A DNA stretch of 22,145 bases from positions 1-22,145 of the forward strand of contig QNCV01000006.1 in NCBI GenBank assembly GCA_003645845.1, read 5' to 3'. Positions 16,706 to 22,145 of the stretch are shown piece by piece; the first letter of the stretch is position 1; each line of letters opens with the position of its first letter. Under the pieces are notes generated by a model that was not told the origin of the DNA, searched no databases, and saw only the letters and a list, made by a program, of their open reading frames with translations. The position numbers and the translations under genes are program-made. This stretch comes from Fidelibacterota bacterium (GTDB taxonomy: Bacteria > Fidelibacterota > UBA2242).

Positions 16706-18595
16706 TCATCTTCCGTCTAACCAGAAATATGCGCCGGCTATCATACTCATTTCCCGATTCATCCCTAAGGGATGATACCGGTATTGCTGATTGGTAAGGT
16801 TCTGAATCGCAACACGAATCAACAGACGGCGTTGCCAGCACCATTTATTGAAGCCGGCTTCAAACCAGATTCTTTCATCCAATCCGGCTAAACCGGAATA
16901 TTCGCTTGGATTAAGTTCATCAGTTTCTGAAGAAAATTCGTCAAAATCCCAGACTTCACTATTCTGATAAATGCTATTCAGGAAAAGAACGAAATTTCGG
17001 TCTGCAGAATATGACAGGCAATAAACCGCTTTTACCGTAGAATACCGGTTAAATGCATCATGTTCTCCAAATTTAATTCTTAAAGAGAACTTCTGATTAA
17101 CGCCGCCATCCGTTTGTTGGCTAAGAACTATTCGTAACCCGCCGTATACATTCCTGAATGTATTATTTGCACCCGCCGCCATATTCCGATGTACAATATT
17201 ACGCCACCAGTTCTCATGTCGGTAATTGGCCGTGATATTCGCAGCTACCCGAACCGTTTTTAATAATGCTCCTTTTATGCCAATTCCACCGGAATACAGA
17301 GAATAGCGGTCAGGATAGTCCGGAACGACAATCCTGTATTCTTCAATGATGGATTTTCCGGGTCCATTCCAAAATTGATAAAAAGGACATAAACTGAGTT
17401 GCCGTTGTAAAACAGACAAACTGTAAGAAAGCGTGTATTTTTTCAAAGTTTTTCGTGTATGCAGAATTGACAGACTGGCAGCAACTTTACGATTAAAATA
17501 CGTAAATGATGATTTTATTTTTACAGGATTGCGATTCCGGCCCAGTGTCATATCCGTATTCATCTGATGATAGGTTGTTTCATAATCATCACCACCATTC
17601 ATTTCATAAATATTTCCATTGAAGTGGTAACTCACACGAAGTGGTTTATCCTTTTTCTGAGATATTTCCGTACGGAAATCGATCGTGTGCTGATCATAGG
17701 GCATCAGTGATTCAATGGCATTTTCACACTGCCGGATCTGATTATAGTTGTAATCCAGGTGCCAGTGGATCGAATTCAATCTGTTTCCGGAATAGCTCCA
17801 TTGAAAACAGCCAAATTGCATTGGGAATTCTTGCTCCATAGCATCAATAAATAAGAAATAAGGTCGGCTTGAACCCAATGATGATAAAACGGAATGCTGC
17901 CAGCGTTTCCCATGATATTGATAGTCAAAAGCAACGGCACTTTTGTTGGCTCCCGGCCAATCAGTCGTTTTGGATTTAATTCGACTACGGACAGCCAAAT
18001 CTGTAAATGTATGCTGTTGATAAAAACAGGATAATCGTAACCACCCGGAGGGATAAGCATACTCGATAATCCCACTGTTATCATATCCTATTTTATCCAC
18101 ATTAGGCGAACCACGGTCGGTATACTTATAAGGTCCCGGATCACCGGATTCATTCCCCGCCGATACAGCCCCATAACAATTAAATCCCCTGTCCGGTTTT
18201 ACTGTATGAATATGAATGATCCCTTTGTCAGAAAAATTGCCGTTGCTTACATCCGGGTAATTGATAATTTCAATGGAGTCAATCAGCAGGCTTGACAGGG
18301 CTAATTGATTGAGAACTTTTTCACCGTATATATGAGGCTTCAGCAGATGCCCATCAACCATCAGCTGCCAGCCGTTTTCCCGATAATCTGACAAATCATT
18401 TATACTGATCCGCCAATGATAAAAGTCGGTACTGCTAATATCTATATTCGCCGAATACTGCAGAAAATCCACATAACGGAAATTTGAGGTATTCAGTAAA
18501 TCATGAAAATGTACAGTATCGTTAAAGCCGACACTATAACAATATGAGACAAACAGGAAGACGAGGACAATTGTTCGACATATTATTTTAATCAT
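16706..18595 (-). CDS. TonB-dependent-receptor-like outer-membrane protein, divergent
   Basis: A 629-residue exported protein with signal peptide about 1-21. Residues about 30-133 look like a reduced plug domain: LMVDGHLLKP, then SLLIDSIEIINYPD (102-115) and a GIIHIHTVK strand (125-133), corresponding to the usual plug ending 'IDRIEVIRGP...GVINIITK'. The rest is aromatic-rich alternating strands typical of a 22-stranded barrel. The C-terminus contains VAIQNLTNQQYRYHPLGMNR, the common TonB-receptor ending, but the final residue is Arg rather than Phe. No TonB box is visible between signal and plug, and the RGP-type plug motif is not intact, so energised transport is uncertain. The start overlaps the stop of the upstream 191-residue gene as ATGA, indicating coupling. 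The gene is visibly more AT-rich than those to its left. Confidence 0.72.
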   Translation of the reverse strand: MIKIICRTIVLVFLFVSYCYSVGFNDTVHFHDLLNTSNFRYVDFLQYSANIDISSTDFYHWRISINDLSDYRENGWQLMVDGHLLKPHIYGEKVLNQLALSSLLIDSIEIINYPDVSNGNFSDKGIIHIHTVKPDRGFNCYGAVSAGNESGDPGPYKYTDRGSPNVDKIGYDNSGIIEYAYPSGWLRLSCFYQQHTFTDLAVRSRIKSKTTDWPGANKSAVAFDYQYHGKRWQHSVLSSLGSSRPYFLFIDAMEQEFPMQFGCFQWSYSGNRLNSIHWHLDYNYNQIRQCENAIESLMPYDQHTIDFRTEISQKKDKPLRVSYHFNGNIYEMNGGDDYETTYHQMNTDMTLGRNRNPVKIKSSFTYFNRKVAASLSILHTRKTLKKYTLSYSLSVLQRQLSLCPFYQFWNGPGKSIIEEYRIVVPDYPDRYSLYSGGIGIKGALLKTVRVAANITANYRHENWWRNIVHRNMAAGANNTFRNVYGGLRIVLSQQTDGGVNQKFSLRIKFGEHDAFNRYSTVKAVYCLSYSADRNFVLFLNSIYQNSEVWDFDEFSSETDELNPSEYSGLAGLDERIWFEAGFNKWCWQRRLLIRVAIQNLTNQQYRYHPLGMNREMSMIAGAYFWLDGR

Positions 18596-19167
18596 TTTAA
18601 TAGTTCAGATATCCAGCATGGAGTCGTAATTTTATACATAACCAGCAGTCCCAAATTGGTTGTTTCTATAATATGATATGTAAATACGTTTGAATATTGC
18701 GAATTTATTGCCGCAGAAAGTTTTCGGGTAACCGGAATTTCGATACATCCAATTATACCAAGGGTTAATTCACTTTCATTCTGAAGTCGCTGATTCTCTT
18801 CCGCATCAAAGCAGAAGAGACTGTTTCCAACCGTCACTCCTAAATACGTTGGTATTTTTTTCAATATTGAAAACTCTTTTAAAAAGGACAGGTAGCAGTG
18901 GATCTGGGTAAATTCAAGCGCCTTGTACTCGTCGTAGAAATGCAATGCAACACCGACTTCGGTAAAACCAAAGTAAAACGGAGTTCGTGCATTCATTGTG
19001 AAACCGCCGGAGTAGCGCCAATATCGGTTTATGTCACTATGGCCAACATTCATCAGAGGTCCGGCGGCCCATTGAATGGTGGAAAAAGGCTCGGCTTTTC
19101 TATCATTTCCGGTGGCTATCGACATCAATAAAAATAAAATAATGATGTATACCGATTGTTTCTTCAT
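18592..19167 (-). CDS. Exported beta-rich protein of unknown function, coupled to the TonB-receptor-like gene
   Basis: A 191-residue protein with a clear signal peptide (MKKQSVYIIILFLLMSIATG, cleavage near residue 20). The mature part is rich in alternating aromatic/hydrophobic and polar residues (IQWAAGPLMNVGH, YWRYSGGFTMNARTPFYFGF, VGVALHFYDEYK), as expected for a small outer-membrane barrel of about eight strands. I recognise no specific family. It is the first gene of a two-gene unit: its TGA overlaps the next gene's ATG. The pairing suggests a shared surface function with the TonB-receptor-like protein, but nothing in the sequence says what is bound or moved. Confidence 0.65.
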   Translation of the reverse strand: MKKQSVYIIILFLLMSIATGNDRKAEPFSTIQWAAGPLMNVGHSDINRYWRYSGGFTMNARTPFYFGFTEVGVALHFYDEYKALEFTQIHCYLSFLKEFSILKKIPTYLGVTVGNSLFCFDAEENQRLQNESELTLGIIGCIEIPVTRKLSAAINSQYSNVFTYHIIETTNLGLLVMYKITTPCWISELLK

Positions 19168-19423
19168 TTAATGCTTCCAAATAATGGAAAATCTAAATGA
19201 AAAACTTATAAAGAACCAATTAAATCCAATGACTTTTGGCTCCGGTGCTTTAATCACAACTCTTCATCGCATCATCGGTTTTAAGGACCTAGCGAAACTA
19301 TAAAAGCGAAATATCTCAATTAACAAGTTTTAAATTGCTTTATAAGCCGTTAATTCATCATATTTTGCCATATTTAATGCTTATTCCCGATCCCGACTCC
19401 ATCGGGATTAACAGTCAAATAGT
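19168..19423. other. AT-rich intergenic region between the FISUMP gene and the 191-residue gene
   Basis: A 256-base gap with no convincing reading frame. It should hold the promoter of the minus-strand two-gene unit starting at 19167 and the 3' end of the FISUMP transcript. The only clear structure is the short inverted repeat at 19390-19408. I see no tRNA or riboswitch. Confidence 0.5.
19390..19408 (-). terminator. Weak terminator-like hairpin after the FISUMP gene
   Basis: ATCCCGA (19390-19396) and TCGGGAT (19402-19408) form a 7-bp stem with a 5-base loop, 15 bases past the FISUMP stop codon. No T-run follows on the minus strand, so it may be a transcript-end stabiliser or a dispersed repeat rather than a true rho-independent terminator. 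Confidence 0.35.
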
Positions 19424-20170
19424 TTAATCTCTTACCAAACGTACCGAAAACCCACGTCGTTTATTGAGGTTGTAACGGCTAAGTTCTGAATAAAGGTAGT
19501 ACAATGCTCGGCCCCATGCGTAGCTACCATTTAATTCAGTAGATGACCAGAAGTAGGCGTAGTAACCCTGATAGCCGAATTTACCATAGCCATAGTAATA
19601 GCCCCGGTAGCCCCCAGGCAACGCATCAAAGCCGTATTCATCGGTGCCGTTACCATTATTGTACCAACCACTGGTGGATTTAAGTTTACTGCCCTCGTCC
19701 ATTCCACGATATCCAATATCGTCAGCCTCTTCTTGAGTCATACCAATGTACATCTCCAGTTCTTTCCATTCTTCATCGGTTGGAACATGCCAGCCCTCAG
19801 GTGCTATATTCAGGCTGTCAGTTACCGCATACCAATTATACAAGCGGCCATAAGTGTTGGCATTCGACGGATTGTTACCGTAATCACAGTAGGCGCCCGT
19901 TCTAAGACTGCTCCAATCTGAATTTCCGGTCACATTGGGAATTGCATCACCGTTACGATAATGGGTAACTTTCAGATTCTCCGCCATCCACCACTGATTT
20001 CCGATTTTTACTGTTTTATAGACATTGCCATCGATGTCTGTCAGTGTATCCGTATCCGCTAATATATCAAGCGGATTATTCTTTGGCTTAGTAGGTTTTT
20101 CACAACATTGAATAAAAACAATACTTATTAAAGTTATCAGAAGTGCTGTACAAGCAATTAGTTTTCTAAT
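19424..20170 (-). CDS. FISUMP-domain lipoprotein (Fib_succ_major), apparent ATT start
   Basis: The recognisable domain is the Fibrobacter succinogenes major paralogous domain, a surface module with Cys-poor, Tyr/Gly/Trp-rich sequence. Hallmarks are KIGNQWWMAENLKVTHYRNG, YGRLYNWYAV, APEGWHVPTDEEWKELE, the FDALPGGYRG segment, FWSSTE and the ending GFSVRLVRD. Reading 61 codons upstream of the first ATG (19985-19987) stays open and gives a lysine-rich then hydrophobic leader ending in Gln-Cys-Cys, i.e. a lipoprotein-type signal with Cys22 or Cys23, followed by a proline/lysine linker and TDIDGNVYKTVKIGNQWW, which belongs to the domain. No ATG, GTG or TTG occurs in that stretch; ATT at 20168-20170 follows AGGGAG by 9 bases and an in-frame TAA lies two codons upstream. 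The full product would be 248 residues. Its role is unknown; these domains are usually on exported proteins. Confidence 0.82.
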   Translation of the reverse strand: MRKLIACTALLITLISIVFIQCCEKPTKPKNNPLDILADTDTLTDIDGNVYKTVKIGNQWWMAENLKVTHYRNGDAIPNVTGNSDWSSLRTGAYCDYGNNPSNANTYGRLYNWYAVTDSLNIAPEGWHVPTDEEWKELEMYIGMTQEEADDIGYRGMDEGSKLKSTSGWYNNGNGTDEYGFDALPGGYRGYYYGYGKFGYQGYYAYFWSSTELNGSYAWGRALYYLYSELSRYNLNKRRGFSVRLVRD

Positions 20171-20471
20171 GTGTTATATCTCCCTGATTCTATTTTCTCA
20201 AGCTTATTATTCACCTGCAAGAAATATTTATTCCTTTTTGAATATATTGCACATTTTTGTTCTGTATGCGAGTTCCCGATACTGCTTTGCTCATTGCGAA
20301 CCCGGCAAAACTCTCTGATAAGTTATATAAGCCATAGTAGTGTTTTACTTTAATAAATAATTTCAATAGTTGCAATTACAATCTGCCTTACGGGACAGAC
20401 TCTGCTTTCCCGGTATTTCTTCAATTGCTTAATATCTTTGATAATAATAGCGGGAGAATGGAACCAGATTT
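20171..20471. other. 301-base AT-rich intergenic region upstream of the FISUMP gene
   Basis: No credible gene is visible on either strand. The right end holds the 3' end of the nitroreductase transcript and the left end the leader of the FISUMP gene, with AGGGAG at 20180-20185 on the minus strand. A bulged stem pairs TACGGGA (20388-20394 region) with TCCCGGTA about 12 bases on, without a T-run. A GGTTCGC stretch near 20310 (minus) is not a tRNA T-arm. Confidence 0.45.
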
Positions 20472-20990
20472 TTAAAGATATTCAACAATTTCGGAAATTG
20501 CTTTGCGATTCTTAGTATGCTTGGCTTGATAATTAACATCGGGATACCCCAGCGGAGTGATGGCAAAAACCTCTTCATCATCATTCAGATCAAGGGCATT
20601 TCGCAATACAGTCGGTTTAAAAGCCGCAATCCAGCAGCTGCCGACGCCTTCATTGGCGGCCGCCAGAATCAGGTGATCCATAGCAATGGTCAAATCGGTT
20701 TCCAGTGAGTTATAGCCGTCATAGTGCCGGACCCAGGCATCTTCACGCTTTCCGGTTACCACCAGTACGTGGGGTGCATTTTTGAACCAGTCCTTATTAT
20801 AGCATTCGCGAACCTTTTTCAGCATTTCCGGTGAAGACACAAGCAGAAACTTCCACGGCTGTCGGTTGGCAGCCGAAGGCGCCAGTCGCCCGGCTTCCAG
20901 GATTTTACCGAGAACATCCTGAGGAACCGGTCTCCCCGGATCGTAATTCCTGACACTTTCACGATACTTGATTAATTCTTGAAACTCCAT
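20472..20990 (-). CDS. Nitroreductase family FMN oxidoreductase
   Basis: A 172-residue flavoprotein of the nitroreductase superfamily; these act as homodimers with one FMN per subunit interface and reduce nitroaromatics, quinones or other acceptors using NAD(P)H. FMN-phosphate binding residues are visible in YRESVRNY (Arg10, Ser12, Arg14). LAPSAANRQPWKF (36-48) is the second flavin-binding motif, and the region GVGSCWIAAF and PLGYPD are the usual later motifs. It is a short family member, near the length of many archaeal and anaerobe nitroreductases. The ATG is preceded by AGAGGGAAG at 5-6 bases. It stands alone between two intergenic regions. The natural substrate cannot be inferred. Confidence 0.92.
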   Translation of the reverse strand: MEFQELIKYRESVRNYDPGRPVPQDVLGKILEAGRLAPSAANRQPWKFLLVSSPEMLKKVRECYNKDWFKNAPHVLVVTGKREDAWVRHYDGYNSLETDLTIAMDHLILAAANEGVGSCWIAAFKPTVLRNALDLNDDEEVFAITPLGYPDVNYQAKHTKNRKAISEIVEYL

Positions 20991-21217
20991 TTTTTCTTCC
21001 CTCTACTTGTCAACTATTTTAGGTTATTATCCCACTGAAGTCGAGAACTCGGTATGATACCTTGATCCGCCGGAAATTCGGTGGTTGAAGCTTTCACTGT
21101 CACTCTTCGCCTTATCTCTTTTCAAAGATTAACCGCTCATTTCAATGAGCGGGAAGCATGAGTATCAATATTCACCGAATTCATACGGGAAATCAAAACT
21201 TCAGTCAAGGAACCAAT
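20991..21217. other. Intergenic region between nitroreductase and EamA permease genes
   Basis: A 227-base gap. It should contain the nitroreductase promoter on the minus strand and the end of the permease transcript. The one strong structure is the inverted repeat at 21133-21152. A weaker imperfect stem lies at about 21068-21085 (CCGCCG / CGGTGG). Confidence 0.5.
21133..21152 (-). terminator. Hairpin downstream of the EamA permease gene
   Basis: CCGCTCATT (21133-21141) and its exact complement AATGAGCGG (21144-21152) surround a two-base centre, giving an 8-bp stem with a four-base loop. On the minus strand it lies 65 bases after the permease stop and is followed by TTAATCTTTG, a poor T-tract, so it is a plausible but weak terminator. 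Confidence 0.45.
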
Positions 21218-22117
21218 TTAATGTATAAAAAAGATCGCCACACCAAGGACGGCGATAACCGCGCCGACCACCTCTTTCAAAGAAACCTTTTCCTTAAAAA
21301 TGATCACAGCCGGCGGAATAATCATGATTGGCACAATGGCCATGATCGTAGAAGCTATCCCGGCCATGGTATGCTGAACCGCCAGCAATGACATCGAAAC
21401 TCCGAGAAACGGCCCGAAAAAGGACCCCAGTGTAATACCTTTCATGGCCGATACGTTCTTCAATGCCTTGAATACTTTCCCCCAGTTTCCCATAAAGAAA
21501 AAGAGTACAGTAAATCCGGCAATTCCGGCAATGACCCGAATCTGAGTTGCCGCAAAGGCATTATAGTCGCCCATACCGTATTTGCTGAAAATCAGTCCGA
21601 CAGCCTGACCAACCGCTCCCCCAAAGGCAAACAGAACTCCCGATATCGGGTGGGAAAATTTCACCTGTCCCCGTTTTTTCCCCCGTTCCAACACTACGAG
21701 ACAAATCCCCGTTACCGTAATGAACATAGCAAACAGTTCCCAGATTGTCATCGTCTCGCCGAGGAATAAATAACTGATCAGGGCAGTAATTGGCGGAACA
21801 AGCGACATGATCAGCATTGAAATACGCGCACCAAGCACAACAAAGGCCTGGAACAGCAGCAGATCACCAATCGCAAATCCCACAATTCCAGATAGAAACA
21901 ACCATGTCCAGGCGTGCCGACCGGCATCCGTCGGTAAAATATATCCTCGTGTAATAAAAGTAAAAACACTCAGGAACAGAAGGCCGATAATCAATCGAAT
22001 ATAATTGACCGATAGAGATCCAACCTTCTTCCCGGCCGATTCAAAGGACATCGACGTGAATGTCCAGCAAATCGCGGTCGCCAGTGCGGCCAGTTCTCCA
22101 AGATGTGATGCAAACAT
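21218..22117 (-). CDS. EamA/DMT-superfamily permease
   Basis: An integral inner-membrane transporter of about 299 residues with ten predicted helices arranged as two EamA repeats (about 5-140 and 155-298). The second repeat begins around GVLFAFGGAVGQAVGLIFSKYG, and the C-terminal VVGAVIAVLGVAIFFIH is the usual last helix. Family members move metabolites, amino acids or nucleotide sugars; the substrate is not visible. The frame runs on upstream to an ATG at the window edge (22144), but the ATG at 22115-22117 (MFASHLGELAALATAI) has GGAAGGT 4-5 bases upstream and starts directly before the first helix, so the shorter start is preferred. This is the first complete gene at the right edge; anything upstream of it lies outside the window. 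Confidence 0.88.
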   Translation of the reverse strand: MFASHLGELAALATAICWTFTSMSFESAGKKVGSLSVNYIRLIIGLLFLSVFTFITRGYILPTDAGRHAWTWLFLSGIVGFAIGDLLLFQAFVVLGARISMLIMSLVPPITALISYLFLGETMTIWELFAMFITVTGICLVVLERGKKRGQVKFSHPISGVLFAFGGAVGQAVGLIFSKYGMGDYNAFAATQIRVIAGIAGFTVLFFFMGNWGKVFKALKNVSAMKGITLGSFFGPFLGVSMSLLAVQHTMAGIASTIMAIVPIMIIPPAVIIFKEKVSLKEVVGAVIAVLGVAIFFIH

Positions 22118-22145
22118 AGTTACCTTCCAAATAATAAACCGCATG

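Noticed and set aside
20270..20335. A GGTTCGC stretch on the minus strand as a possible tRNA T-arm
   Set aside because: The flanking five bases do not pair, and no acceptor, D or anticodon stem can be built around it.
21218..22144. The upstream ATG at 22144 as the start of the EamA permease
   Set aside because: The nine extra codons lack a visible Shine-Dalgarno within the window, whereas the ATG at 22117 has GGAAGGT just upstream and begins at the first helix.

Overview
The window looks like chromosomal DNA of a Gram-negative, didermic bacterium of the FCB (Fibrobacteres-Chlorobi-Bacteroidetes) superphylum, probably outside Bacteroidota proper (for example Marinimicrobia, KSB1 or Calditrichota; the exact phylum is inference). 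The pointers are a FISUMP-domain lipoprotein, a very large beta-barrel surface protein of a type seen in these phyla, an Omp85-family protein, a TonB-receptor-like barrel, a plant-FatA-like acyl-ACP thioesterase and an APH-like kinase fused to a RapZ C-terminal domain. Several genes carry clear Shine-Dalgarno sequences (GAGGAG, GGTGGAG, AGGGAG), which argues against a typical Bacteroidota translation signal. There are no rRNA or tRNA genes, no CRISPR array and no recognisable insertion sequence or phage.

Layout. (1) 72-7965, minus strand: an envelope operon of an NHL-like beta-propeller, a 1121-residue outer-membrane barrel, an Omp85-like barrel and ribonuclease R. The last three are joined by TAATG stop/start overlaps. 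(2) 8073-10459, minus: threonine aldolase and TrkA, again joined by TAATG. (3) 10616-12797, plus: an AmgK-like sugar kinase fused to a RapZ C-terminal domain, followed by a MurU-like nucleotidyltransferase. Together they look like an amino-sugar or peptidoglycan recycling pair. A divergent promoter region separates blocks 2 and 3. (4) 12859-14097, minus: an M20 metallopeptidase ending at a strong palindromic terminator. (5) 14281-15588, plus: a lipoprotein with two retropepsin-like lobes. (6) 15605-16576, minus: acyl-ACP thioesterase plus a two-helix membrane protein. (7) 16706-20170, minus: a visibly more AT-rich stretch of surface proteins, comprising a TonB-receptor-like barrel, a coupled small barrel-like protein and a FISUMP lipoprotein that appears to start at ATT. 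(8) 20472-22117, minus: a nitroreductase and an EamA-family permease.

The most interesting parts are the kinase-RapZ_C fusion beside a MurU-like enzyme, the uncharacterised giant-barrel/propeller/Omp85 operon tied to RNase R, the double-DTG aspartic protease-like lipoprotein, and the ATT-start FISUMP gene.
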